DNA from: Henckelia pumila
Lineage: Eukaryota; Streptophyta; Magnoliopsida; Lamiales; Gesneriaceae
Length of the DNA: 64,000 nucleotides
Assembly (NCBI RefSeq): GCF_033568475.1
Contig: NW_027331840.1
Coordinates: forward strand, 496,001-560,000
Direction of reading: 5' to 3'
Position 1 is the first letter of the stretch, and the number at the start of each line of letters is the position of its first letter. This document shows, piece after piece, positions 10,054 through 22,324 of this stretch. The notes beneath the pieces were generated by a model, which was not told where the DNA came from, ran no database searches, and was given only the letters and a program-made list of their open reading frames with translations. The translations under genes were made by a program, and so were the position numbers.

Positions 10054-12063
10054 GGGCTTCTGTTTTTGGGCACAGCTCTGTTCCTTCTGCTAAGATTTAG
10101 GCGAGGAATGATTCGATTTCATTTTTATTCGAATGTCAAATTATCTGTACAATTTAAAAAAGGGTTGACCCCGAAGTGGACCCCATCCCACATGAGTCAG
10201 AGGCCCATTGGCTCATGCGGGGTTAAATCTAGGGATGTGCACAAGTAGGCAGAGACATGAGGGAGGGAACAACATTGTCCAACCCCCAGAGCATACCCCC
10301 AAATATTTCAATGAGGAATATGCTCCACACGAGGATCGAACCCGCAACGCTGGGGAATTTCTTCCCACGTCACCTCAGGCCTTATCAACTCGCCTATGCC
10401 CTGTGGGCAAATTATCTGTACAATTACATGTATCAGTTGAGGTATCTGTGACTTTAGACTCAATGGAAAAGAACAAAGCACAAAGATAGAGCACAACTTC
10501 ACTGATACGCAAGCACAATTTTGTTGAGTTAATTTCAAATTTGTCGAGATCTTTATTTCCATTCGGCCTCGATGGTCATCTGATAGGGAGGAAAAGAGAG
10601 GAAGAAGTTCAGGAGCTGCTGACGTTAGAGGGATATACTGATACATATGAAGATAGAGGAGCAAAGGGCCATGATCTCAGACTTTTCACATATGCATCTA
10701 TTCTTGCGGCTACAGATAACTTCTCCTATAAGAATAAACTGGGAGAGGGTGGTTTTGGCCCTGTTTATAAGGTATAACAAAATAATTACTTTGTTTCTTT
10801 GAATATTAATTGAACATTCTTGATTAAAAATTATCTTCTAGAGGATGCATCCCTCATTTGGTGTCATGTTTTTTAATAAAAATTTTGTTACAGGGTGTGA
10901 CACCTGAAGGGCACCACATAGCAGTAAAGGTTCTGTCGCGAAGCTCGGGACAGGGATTGCTCGAGTTTAAAAACGAGCTAATACTTATTTTGAAACTGCA
11001 ACATGTCAACCTTGTGAAACTAATAGGTTTCTCCATTCATGGAAATGATAAAATTATAGTATATGACTACATGCCTAACAAGAGTCTCGACTGTTTTCTC
11101 TTCGGTATGTAACTTTTCCTTTCCTAGTATCAATTAAAGAACGGCAGATTTAGATACCTAGTACATATGACAATATCTGTTTTTATGGCACAACAGATTC
11201 ATCCAAGAGGGGGCTATTGGACTGGCTCAAACGTTTCACTATTATCGAAGGGATTGCTCAAGGACTTCTATATCTGCACAAGTACTCGCGCCTGACGATA
11301 GTTCATCGAGACCTGAAGTCTGGTAACATATTACTCGATGAAGATATGACTCCCAAGATTTTTGATTTCGGTCTGGCAAGAATCTTTAAGCAAAGTACCA
11401 GTGAAGCCAACACGGAAAGGCGAGTTGGGACCTAGTAAGAAACATATGATCATCCCTCTGTACCATTATTTTTTAAGTTTCTTTGTTTTCCAGATTTTGA
11501 TAGAATTCTCTGCATTTGTAGTGGCTATATGGCACCTGAGTATGCAATGCAGGGGATATTTTCTTTGAAATCGGACGTTTACAGTTTCGGAGTTCTTGTT
11601 CTTGAGATTGTGAGCGGCAGGAAAAACAACAGCTTCCACGACATTCAAGGTCCTCTAAATCTTGTGGAACATGTAAGCCTTTTTTACCATCGATTTTGCT
11701 ATAGTTTCTGCTGAATGCAACCACCAACTAGCTAATTTTATCATTCTTCAGGCTTGGGAGCTATGGAGCAATGATTCTGCTGTAGAACTGATGGATCCAA
11801 CACTGAGGGGTTCATGCAATATTCAACAACTACTCAGATGCATTCACATCGGCCTTTTGTGCGTCGAGAATCGCGCGGTTGACCGGCCGAGCATCGAGGA
11901 TGTTATATCCATGTTGAAGAATGAAATGAAGGATACTCCCATGCCCAAGAATCCAGCTTTCATCACGAGGGATAGTGTGATTGAGTTGAATAAGAAGATA
12001 TCACTACAAAATAACTACTCTGTCAATGAAATCTCACTCACTCAAACAGAACAAGGAAGATAA
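10052..12063 (+). pseudogene. Kinase-only SRLK copy 2
   Basis: This copy keeps the 3' half of exon 2 (from tagggcttctg) and exons 3-7: 10587-10771, 10894-11104, 11197-11434, 11522-11672 and 11752-12063, all with good splice sites and open frame. The lectin, S-locus, PAN and signal-peptide exon is absent. The exon-2 donor is changed from ggcgag|gtatga to ggcgaggaatga, which removes the GT. No in-frame ATG precedes the kinase in exon 3. Changes from SRLK1 include SDFG to FDFG just before the catalytic DFG, ILISKLQ to ILILKLQ, and VHELL to VQELL. It may be silent, or transcribed from upstream as a kinase fragment. Confidence 0.8.
10155..10407 (-). mobile_element. tRNA-derived SINE in SRLK intron 2 (unit 2)
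   Basis: A 253-bp insertion is flanked by perfect 18-bp target duplications caaattatctgtacaatt (10137-10154 and 10408-10425); SRLK1 has one copy of this site at about 4084. On the minus strand the element has an A-box-like ggcgagttgataagg and a B box ggttcgatcct, in the order of an internal RNA polymerase III promoter, and it ends in a short T-rich tail. The family is not recognised. It is present in units 2, 3 and 4 and absent from unit 1. Confidence 0.85.
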
Positions 12064-13673
12064 ATTCTTCATTTAAATTGGTATTGCAATTTGTTGACTT
12101 TTAATTTTAGTTAGGAATTATTATTTGTAAAAGGTGTTGATTCAGAGAGGGACACATAAGTGATTTTCTTGTTAAAAATATAATAAATTAGTAAATTCAA
12201 TAATAATAAAAAAAAACTTTAATTACTTTTCTTAATTCATAAGAATAGATTAAGGAACCCATAAAGTGTGTCAAAAGTAAAATATATATATAAAAAAAAT
12301 TGACAAAAATGTTTTATTTTACTATTTATTGTGCAATTCTAGATGTGTCAAAATTTAATACGAACCAAATTGACAAAAAAATATTGGATTAGGTTGACAT
12401 TTTTGGGTTAAAGTCAGATCTAATTGGACCCGAAAAATTAATTATGTAATAATTATATTTTTAAATAAAAATTTATTTTTATTTTTTAAGTTTTTAATGT
12501 ATAATTAAATACACATAAAAATATTCAATTTGATTTAAATACATGATAACAAATCTCGCTTAAATATAATTTAAATGTGAAGGAATAATTGTAAAAAATT
12601 TTAAATATAAAAACAACACAAACTAAAAACATATTTTTTAAAAAACAAATTTTTTTAAAAATAATTAATATATGATGAAACTTTATGAAACAATACACAA
12701 AAAAGTTCTTTCCAACATACAATATATAAAAAAATATTTCAATATTTCTTAATTCTATAAATAATTTTTAAAAAAATTTAGTCATCTAGGGTAAACCAAA
12801 TCTAACCCAACCCGATTAATTTTTTTAGGTTCAAATTGATATGATCCAAAGACAAAAAATTCAACTCAATTTTGACATCATAAACTATACAATAAATAAT
12901 AACATCAAAAAATAATATTTCCATTCAGAATAGGACTCTTTTGAGACGATTTCACAGATCTTTATCCATGATACAGTCAACCCTACCAATGTTTACAATA
13001 AAAAGTAATATTTTTGGCATAAAATATAATATTTTTTCATAAGTGACCCAAATAAGATACCGTCTCACAAAATTGACCCTTAAGACCGTCTCATAGGAGT
13101 TTTTATCTTTCATTAAAGTTTTTTTTTTTGCGGTATAAAAGCAATTCTGGGTTGAATAGAAATAATTTTTTTAAAAATTTTGAGATATTTCTTAATTTAA
13201 TAGAATGTATAACCTTTTATGTAGAACTTTATGTATACATAACATTATCCTAACAATTTAACAAATAAGGAAATTCAAAAAATTAAATATTCCTTTCAAA
13301 ACTGAATTAATTAGAATTAGAAGTAACTAATTATCAAGACGGAAATTCAAGAAATTAAATATTCCTTTAATTAGAAGTCGTCATCATCCTAGTAGTAATT
13401 GTAATCCTCCTTTTGATTGCCATCATCAATGTTTGTTCTCCTCTTCTTTCTCATTGTCTCCACCTGTTTAAGGGTCTTTTTCAATCTGGAGATGGATTTG
13501 AATCCTTACAAAGGACATGCTGAATTTTATGGCTGCAATCCCATGAATCACAAATTTTATGGCTGCAAACACATTTAAACATATGCCAAAGCAAAAGCAA
13601 TTTCATACAAGAACAGCTAATAAGAGCCTTAAAGCTGATTGAAGATGGCTATGGGCAATTACCTTTCGATCAT
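12064..13673. other. SRLK copy 2 3' flank (AT-rich)
   Basis: This is a copy of 5794-7405 with the inverted-repeat element at 12932-13100 and the acidic-gene relic at about 13376-13508. I see no gene. Confidence 0.6.
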
Positions 13674-14450
13674 TTAAGCTTCAATAATTGGTGGAAATTC
13701 GCTCTTGTCATGCGAGAATGGATTAAGATCTATATACCTTCTCAAATTACCAATCAAAAACTTACGTTGTGCCATCATGTTACTATATTTTGAAAATATC
13801 TCTTTATGCTCCCTGCAAGTGTAGAAACAACAATTCAAATTCAATTTTTCAGAAGAAGGAATTTCAGAAGAAGGATAAGGTGTTATAGAAAAAATTTAAA
13901 CTGTCGAGAGGCAATAGCCTCCCTAAAATGATTAAATGATTTTCTTCTGATGCACACACCATTAATTCTTTCGCAAAAATCTCAATGGCGTAGATCGAAT
14001 GAAATATTACTCACATAGTTGGCACATGCAAGGACATGTACAGGTATCGAAACACAGGATTTGATAACTTTGAAATAAGGCATACCTGACAAGGTTTTCA
14101 AAAACTTTCTGCTTCATAATCTCCGTGAAAATTGTCTTTGATTCATTACTATCATTTATGTTTAAAAATCGACTTAGATATCCCTCAACTTCTTCCCACT
14201 CGCCCGCTTGCACTTGATCTTCAAAGTATTTTATCTTCTGTCGCCAAAGTAAACGAAAATATCTGCTCATTATCAGAGCACGCCAACTTTTGCACACGGC
14301 TTTGAATCTCATCAGAGATTTTGAAGGTAAACGTAGTAGAATTTCGGAGAGGAAATCGACGTTATTAGATAATAAAGAGATATCGGCACGTAGTTTTCCA
14401 GAATCTCCCTCGGCCGCCATAGATCGATGTTGTTTCAGCCTTCCTTCCAT
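13674..14450 (-). CDS. F-box/TOPLESS-domain fusion protein, copy 2
   Basis: Exons 14450-14086 and 13812-13674 join in phase 2. The predicted protein is the same as copy 1 (167 residues, or 157 from the second ATG at 14420). The splice sites and the decayed middle exon (about 13902-14009) are unchanged. Conservation of an intact frame, while the neighbouring receptor lost its ectodomain, is compatible either with function or simply with very recent duplication. Confidence 0.72.
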
Positions 14451-14483
14451 TATATATATATATATGTATATTATACTTACCAA

Positions 14484-16213
14484 ACAGAGATTTTATTTGT
14501 CAAAACACAAGAGGAGATATATTGTTTGTTTTAAAATTGGAATTTTGAGATTATCTTTTCTCATATATAACATTATCTTTTGCTAAAATATTGATAAACC
14601 ATTGCGTGTTTCCTGTATTTTTATTAACCTCACATATCTTATTCAATTTCGGACTATTGATTACTATATATCCTACGACGATCTGTTCTCCTGTTCTACT
14701 ATTTCCATAATATCCTCTGCCAACATAGATTTTGTGTATGTTCAATATAATCTACGATCTATTATATCTATCTATCTTCAGACGGTTTATTGCGGGGGAT
14801 GCGGTGGTGCTGTGGTGTCGTTTTATTTTTTTTATTTTTTATTTTTTTATTTTTTTTATAATATTTTGATTTTTCCTTATTTGTCTTTCGTTTTCTTTTT
14901 TTTTTTCCTTTTTTTTAATACAGTTTAGTTTTTTATATTGTCAATTTTTTTGGATCAATTTTTTTTTATAATTTATCTTTTTACAATATAATATAAATAA
15001 TACACCAATTGATTAAATATATCAATATAGAAACAAAAATAAATAATTATATGTTTTACTCCAAAAATAAATAACTATATGTTTGGTAACAAAATAATTA
15101 GAAAAAAACTGAAATGCAAATGTTAAAAAAATCGAACGTTTTCTATTTAAATATTTTCATTCCATGTTGTAAATTTTTTAAAAAGGAATAGAACAGAAAA
15201 AGGAATAATCAAACAATCGAGTAAAAATGAAACACAAACCATGTCTTCCTCCCAAAAGAAAGAGAAACAAAATGCCAAAAAAAAAGTCCAAAAAATTAAA
15301 TAAAACCAATAAAATATATATAAAAAATAGGCTAAAAAATTTTTAAATGAAAATTTTTAAAGGGAAGAAAAGAAAGATGAAAACTAAAAGCCCAAAAAAC
15401 TAAATTTTAAATAATATATATTTTTTAAAGAAGAAAATTGTGTAGTAGTGCAAAAACTATCAATATACAAGTATAAATTATAACAAGAAAATTACGCAAT
15501 AAAATTTGGCATGATAAAACGAAACTACAAACGTGCATATTTTTTACCGTTGGAACAACTAATATTCAAGTCGGAAATAAATTAATAAATAAAGCTTTTT
15601 TATTATTTTTCATGGTTTAATCATGAAGAAAGATAATTTAATGAAGGTGTTAGCATTTTTTTCATCAAACAACGATGAATTCAAAATAAGTAAATTATCC
15701 ATTAACTTTCGAGATAAAAGATTACTTACGAAACCAAAATGAGGCGTAAAATGTTCATTGTGGGATTGGACGTGTTTAATTTGTTAGAAAATTACTAATT
15801 TGAGTCGATATTAAACCAAGGAAATCACTTATATAAGTCCCAGAGTTACCATCTTTTACAAATAATAATAATAATTAAACATATGCATACGTACAAATAA
15901 GTACTTTTTTTATCTAAAATATATTTTTATATTTTTGCATAACATAACGAACCTTTATATAAAATATAATAAGATTCTAGTAATTTATATTTAATATTAT
16001 GTTTTTATTATTAATTTATTATTTTTTATTTTATCTAAAAAATAGTATGATAGTCATGAGATAAGATTATTTTTGACAGAAAAAATTGTATGATATAATA
16101 TACACAAGTAGTTACTGCATGTATGTCTCAATAATAATATTATAGTACAGATGCTTAACTAATTTTAAAACAGTGGAATGAAAATTCAACAAATTGTAAG
16201 ACTGATTTAAACT
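14484..16213. other. AT-rich spacer of unit 2
   Basis: Copy of 8216-9948. I see only homopolymer runs and AT-rich sequence and no gene. Confidence 0.6.
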
Positions 16214-16318
16214 CAAAATTTATCTTCCTTCTTGTGTTTAAGTGAGTGAGATTTCATTGAAAGAATAGTAATTTTGTAGTGATATCTTGTTCTTCAACTC
16301 AATCACACTAATTTTGTA
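16214..16318 (-). pseudogene. Inverted SRLK last-exon scrap, unit 2/3 junction
   Basis: Same sequence and same junction as at 9949-10053. The scrap directly joins the truncated exon 2 of unit 3. Confidence 0.85.
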
Positions 16319-18328
16319 GGGCTTCTGTTTTTGGGCACAGCTCTGTTCCTTCTGCTAAGATTTAGGCGAGGAATGATTCGATTTCATTTTTATTCGAATG
16401 TCAAATTATCTGTACAATTTAAAAAAGGGTTGACCCCGAAGTGGACCCCATCCCACATGAGTCAGAGGCCCATTGGCTCATGCGGGGTTAAATCTAGGGA
16501 TGTGCACAAGTAGGCAGAGACATGAGGGAGGGAACAACATTGTCCAACCCCCAGAGCATACCCCCAAATATTTCAATGAGGAATATGCTCCACACGAGGA
16601 TCGAACCCGCAACGCTGGGGAATTTCTTCCCACGTCACCTCAGGCCTTATCAACTCGCCTATGCCCTGTGGGCAAATTATCTGTACAATTACATGTATCA
16701 GTTGAGGTATCTGTGACTTTAGACTCAATGGAAAAGAACAAAGCACAAAGATAGAGCACAACTTCACTGATACGCAAGCACAATTTTGTTGAGTTAATTT
16801 CAAATTTGTCGAGATCTTTATTTCCATTCGGCCTCGATGGTCATCTGATAGGGAGGAAAAGAGAGGAAGAAGTTCAGGAGCTGCTGACGTTAGAGGGATA
16901 TACTGATACATATGAAGATAGAGGAGCAAAGGGCCATGATCTCAGACTTTTCACATATGCATCTATTCTTGCGGCTACAGATAACTTCTCCTATAAGAAT
17001 AAACTGGGAGAGGGTGGTTTTGGCCCTGTTTATAAGGTATAACAAAATAATTACTTTGTTTCTTTGAATATTAATTGAACATTCTTGATTAAAAATTATC
17101 TTCTAGAGGATGCATCCCTCATTTGGTGTCATGTTTTTTAATAAAAATTTTGTTACAGGGTGTGACACCTGAAGGGCACCACATAGCAGTAAAGGTTCTG
17201 TCGCGAAGCTCGGGACAGGGATTGCTCGAGTTTAAAAACGAGCTAATACTTATTTTGAAACTGCAACATGTCAACCTTGTGAAACTAATAGGTTTCTCCA
17301 TTCATGGAAATGATAAAATTATAGTATATGACTACATGCCTAACAAGAGTCTCGACTGTTTTCTCTTCGGTATGTAACTTTTCCTTTCCTAGTATCAATT
17401 AAAGAACGGCAGATTTAGATACCTAGTACATATGACAATATCTGTTTTTATGGCACAACAGATTCATCCAAGAGGGGGCTATTGGACTGGCTCAAACGTT
17501 TCACTATTATCGAAGGGATTGCTCAAGGACTTCTATATCTGCACAAGTACTCGCGCCTGACGATAGTTCATCGAGACCTGAAGTCTGGTAACATATTACT
17601 CGATGAAGATATGACTCCCAAGATTTTTGATTTCGGTCTGGCAAGAATCTTTAAGCAAAGTACCAGTGAAGCCAACACGGAAAGGCGAGTTGGGACCTAG
17701 TAAGAAACATATGATCATCCCTCTGTACCATTATTTTTTAAGTTTCTTTGTTTTCCAGATTTTGATAGAATTCTCTGCATTTGTAGTGGCTATATGGCAC
17801 CTGAGTATGCAATGCAGGGGATATTTTCTTTGAAATCGGACGTTTACAGTTTCGGAGTTCTTGTTCTTGAGATTGTGAGCGGCAGGAAAAACAACAGCTT
17901 CCACGACATTCAAGGTCCTCTAAATCTTGTGGAACATGTAAGCCTTTTTTACCATCGATTTTGCTATAGTTTCTGCTGAATGCAACCACCAACTAGCTAA
18001 TTTTATCATTCTTCAGGCTTGGGAGCTATGGAGCAATGATTCTGCTGTAGAACTGATGGATCCAACACTGAGGGGTTCATGCAATATTCAACAACTACTC
18101 AGATGCATTCACATCGGCCTTTTGTGCGTCGAGAATCGCGCGGTTGACCGGCCGAGCATCGAGGATGTTATATCCATGTTGAAGAATGAAATGAAGGATA
18201 CTCCCATGCCCAAGAATCCAGCTTTCATCACGAGGGATAGTGTGATTGAGTTGAATAAGAAGATATCACTACAAAATAACTACTCTGTCAATGAAATCTC
18301 ACTCACTCAAACAGAACAAGGAAGATAA
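16317..18328 (+). pseudogene. Kinase-only SRLK copy 3
   Basis: Exons 16852-17036, 17159-17369, 17462-17699, 17787-17937 and 18017-18328 match copy 2, including the FDFG change, the lost exon-2 donor and the missing ectodomain exon. About 240 bp after the stop codon, the array unit is interrupted at about 18567. Confidence 0.8.
16420..16672 (-). mobile_element. tRNA-derived SINE (unit 3 copy)
   Basis: Same insertion as at 10155-10407 with the same 18-bp flanking repeats, carried along by the tandem duplication rather than inserted anew. Confidence 0.85.
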
Positions 18329-18567
18329 ATTCTTCATTTAAATTGGTATTGCAATTTGTTGACTTTTAATTTTAGTTAGGAATTATTATTTGTAAAAGAT
18401 GTTGATTCAGAGAGGGACACATAAGTGATTTTCTTGTTAAAAATATAATAAATTAGTAAATTCAATAATAATAAAAAAAAACTTTAATTACTTTTCTTAA
18501 TTCATAAGAATAGATTAAGGAACCCATAAAGTGTGTCAAAAGTAAAATATATATATAAAAAAAATTG

Positions 18568-21276
18568 TCTCAAGGCCTTTCAAAAAAAATGTCTAAAAGG
18601 TTGTGTTTGTAGATGGAGACCGAATCTCAATTGACTCTCAAATAATTAATTGCATCATCTAAGTTACCTATCCATAGTCATTACATCTGTTTGTATTGTA
18701 AATTAGAAACTGCCTGACAATCCATTCAGCACAAATTAATCATATTATATTACTATAATATGGGAATCCTGCAATCATTTACCATTTCGAATTCTTAATT
18801 TCAGCTGACTAATCTTTAATTCTTTTTAAAAATTTTACCTAATAGCAAAAATATATATAGAAATAGTGTTTGAATCATAATTTAAGTAATGTACTTTTAT
18901 CAATAGTAATTTGTCAAATTCAGTTTTTAGTTCTGCATCATCCAATTTTTTTCATTTGATGTACATTTTTTTTAGGAAAAAAGGAGCTACCTTTGTATAT
19001 TAAATTAAATAGACTAAAATTGCAAATAACAAATAAGATGAAGCGAAAAAATGAAATGAAAAAAAATTATAAAGGAAAGAAAATACGAATGTAATATTTA
19101 GAAAATTATATTTGAATATAAAGTATTTCAATTTTTATTTCGGGGATATAAAAATCACGTAAACAGAATTAATGAGGGGTTAGTCTTATAACATTATTCT
19201 AATATTATATCTAAATTAGCCATCAAAACACGTGTGTTGCTAAAATTTTTATTTTTTTAGTTAAAATGTATATTATGTTAAAATTTCTTACATGTTGAAA
19301 AATAAGTGAGTTTGTTGTTTGTTTCATTAATCGTGTATTTGGATGTGAAGAAATGGTCATGTTGGTTTTTAAGAAGAGTAAAATAAGATATTAATATTTA
19401 AATAACAAATAAGTTATTTGATATCAATGTTTTCATAATCAGACCGATAATCGAACCGGTTTATTTTGAAAAAACAGTCCAATCAAACGGACCGTTTGAA
19501 CCGAACGGTCAAACCAGAAAACCGTTTATATATATAATTAATAATATATTTTAAATTTTAAAAATTAAAAAATATATGTAAAATGGACAAAAATATATAT
19601 TTATCATAGTATGAAAATAAATAACTATATGAATATATTAAAAATATTAATTATAGTTATATATATTTTTAAAAATAAATAAATACATTAAAAAAATCTA
19701 ATAATACTAAAATTATATTTTTAACAAAGTGCACATTCTAAATAATCATGAATATATATAATAAATATTAAATTAAATTTCTAAAATGTAAAAAAAAACT
19801 AAATTAAAAAATATAAAAAAATTTCAAAAACCGGTTCTTGGGACCGGTTCGATCGGTTTTGACTGATTTTGAGCGATTCAATTGTTAAAACAACTTTTTG
19901 GAGTGTTTCGAACTGAATATCCAGTTTTGAAAACATGTCTTAATATCAAGAATACTTATGTGTACATAAATTTATGAGCAGAAGCAATTGTTTTAAGGGA
20001 TTGAGCCATGCACTTTCAAAAAAAATCATAGCTGACATTTAAATCATTAAGTTGACATATAGATAATCGGATATACTCAAACACATACAATACCAAAATT
20101 CTTTTGGTGAATCAAAGACCATACTTTTAAACACAACCCATAAATCGATATTTTCTCGAAACGATCAAACCTCCGTGAATGAGCATGGAAAAGAGGAAAA
20201 AAAAGAAAGAAAAACAACCATTTTCAAAAAACCAAAAAGAACAACAAAAAGGAAAAAAAAAAAGAACAAGAAAATACTTCTAATAAAAAAAAAAGAAATA
20301 ATAAAAAATATTACATGTACATTGGAGTTATAAATTAACTTACACATTACATAAAATTGGTAAATTTATATGATAACAATTCGATTTAATTTTGATAAAT
20401 ATCTATTTATGTTAATAATACTATATTCATAAATATTACGAATATTTAGGGTTTACTTTAATATTTGGTTAATTTAATATAAAAATAATAAATTCATTAT
20501 ACCACCACCACAACAATAGCTATAGTTACTGTTCATCACTAATTTATTTGTATTGATTTTTTTGTTATTATTATTTATTTAATATTTAAAAATGTAGAAA
20601 AGGAAAAAAAACGAAAGCTTTTTAATTAACGGTCAACTATCACATACAAAATAAGAATTGTTTGTAATTTACTATTTCTTTTTAAAAATGCTAATTTTAT
20701 CTTATATTTTATTAATTTTGGTAGAAAATTCCTTATCATATATTTAGAATTTTTTTGGTATAAATTTTCTGATTTTTATTATGAACTTGTACGATATTCG
20801 TTATTTCAAAATGATCATATTTATCTACGTCATGTTCTTAGATCGACGAACATTGTGCATATAGCCCTTGCCTATTTCCTCTCTCGCCCTTTTTGTATTA
20901 GTTTGCCTCTTTTGCTATTTCATCTCTTATTGATCTTATCATTCAAGAGTTGTGTTCTTGGTGATTTAATAATATGAAATTAAAGTATCATAATAATTTT
21001 TAATTTTTTTTAAAAAAACAACATCATCATAATAATATATCTAATAATTTGCATATATCATCACACGACTCCAGAAAAATATATAAGAACAAACATAATC
21101 TAAACCTCGGTGAATATGATTGAAAGGAGGGAAACTTTAAACATTTAGACAAAAACATTGCCTTGCTGTCTTTCTAAAGATAATATCAGTCCACTTGTCG
21201 ACAAAATAAGGTTACATTCTTTCTTGTTGATTGACTCTTTTTTGACATGCAACTTTTTAGACCATTTAATTTCTTA
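18568..21276 (+). promoter_or_regulatory. Orphan duplicate of the SRLK promoter region
   Basis: From about 18900 to 21276 this region follows 1560-2480 block by block. It has the same 'tctgcatc(a/c)tc' start, the 'gctgacat(c/t)taaatcatt' and 'aaacacaacccataaatcgatatt' blocks, and the 'gattgactcttyttt' block just upstream of the SRLK start. It has extra inserted DNA at about 19205-20020. Similarity ends near 21276, about 45 bp before the place where the ATG would lie, and no SRLK exon follows. 18568-18890 is probably the older upstream part that gene 1 lost to its LTR insertion. Confidence 0.7.
19429..19934. mobile_element. Possible MITE in the orphan promoter
   Basis: This is a block of about 506 bp absent from the SRLK1 promoter. 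It begins gttttcataatcagaccg and ends ccagttttgaaaac, which gives short imperfect inverted ends. Inside are paired ccggtt words (19455-19530 and 19830-19855). No clean target duplication is visible, so the class is unsure; it resembles hAT-type MITEs. Confidence 0.4.
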
Positions 21277-22320
21277 GAGCATTTACAACCCTCTTCATTA
21301 ATATGGGCTAATTGCATTTACACTCCCTGTGAAAAGTCTAAAAGGCATAAAACCCCCTGTGTAAAATTAATAGGCTAATGCATCCCTCAGTTTTTTAAAA
21401 TGTAGCACATTTCACCCCTATGTTATACAAAATCGGGCACATTTATACCCTCTCATAGGGGTTTTGATGCTAATTTTTTTAAAACATAGGGTCTAACATG
21501 CTATTAATTTTACACAGGGAGTTTTATGCCTTTTAGACTTTTCACAGGGGGTGTAAATGCAATTAGCCCTCATTAATATATATAACACCAATAACACCCT
21601 TCACATCATCAAAAGTCATGAGCCCCACTGTTAATAACACATCTTTCTTTTCACCCACAATCCTATTAACATTAACACTCATTATTTATGGGTCTCATAT
21701 TCCACTCAACATTATAAAATTATTTTATACTAAATAATTCATTTTCTTTACATTTTATAATATATTTAAAATTAAGAAATTATTTTTTAAGTTTTAATTT
21801 AATTAATTTTAAAAATAAAAAAATCATTTTAATATATTTATTCAATACAACGAAATTATTAAATTCAAATGCAACAATAACTTTAAAAAAATCACAATAC
21901 AAAGAAGTTAAAAATAACAAATACAATATTAATTCACGGATTCATGTTGTTGTAATTCCCCCAGATATGCTCCACTAAGTCCGCGCGAAGTTGGTGATGA
22001 ACTTGAGTGTCACGTAGCTCTGAATTTGTCCGAAGATAATCCTGAAAGCCTCGGTTGGATGAAAGAGTGTTGGAAGTGGAATGAATTTTGGTGTTACCAT
22101 CATCTCCTCCGTGGTTTTTTCGTACATGTCCGACAAAATGGACATCATCTCCTCCGTGGTTTTTTTTTTCCGCCACGTTGTGTGACACGTTCTTTGTTAG
22201 GGTTAATCATATTACCCCTAACACATGTCGATCAAGGAGCTCCCACTTATCATCCTCCATATTTTTTTGGCTTCATCTCGGATAGAGGTTGGTGTAGCTT
22301 CTTGCTATACATATAATCTT
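21277..22320 (-). mobile_element. PIF/Harbinger-type transposon fragment
   Basis: The minus strand at 21934-22188 encodes a piece with TQVHHQLRADLVEHIWGNY, the C-terminal signature of plant Harbinger-like (Plant_tran) transposases. The left border reads tta|gagcatttacaaccctc, consistent with a TTA-type target and a Harbinger-like inverted end. No matching right end is seen. Most of the transposase is missing, and a Mutator-type MITE sits inside at 21305. It is a dead fragment. Confidence 0.6.
21305..21569. mobile_element. Mutator-type MITE (265 bp)
   Basis: Near-perfect inverted ends of about 70 bp start gggctaattgcatttacac and end gtgtaaatgcaattagccc. A perfect 10-bp target duplication tcattaatat lies at 21295-21304 and 21570-21579. 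Long inverted ends with a 9-11-bp duplication fit Mutator-like elements. It is nested in the Harbinger fragment. A diverged sister is at 42920-43179. Confidence 0.85.
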
Positions 22321-22324
22321 TAAT

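Larger units (their letters stand above)
10052..16316. repeat. Tandem array unit 2
   Basis: This is the full 6265-bp unit: truncated SRLK exon 2, SINE, kinase exons 3-7, 3' flank, F-box/TOPLESS gene, spacer, inverted scrap. It is nearly identical to unit 3 and very close to unit 1 outside intron 2. Confidence 0.93.

Noticed and set aside
10330-10400. tRNA gene signal (A and B boxes)
   Set aside because: No cloverleaf can be drawn and the block has target repeats and a tail, so it is a SINE head.
10208-10664. Open frames of 93 and 118 residues over the SRLK intron
   Set aside because: They arise from the SINE and from the antisense of kinase exon 3.
22026-22316. Plus-strand open frames over the Harbinger fragment
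   Set aside because: They are antisense to the recognisable transposase C-terminus.
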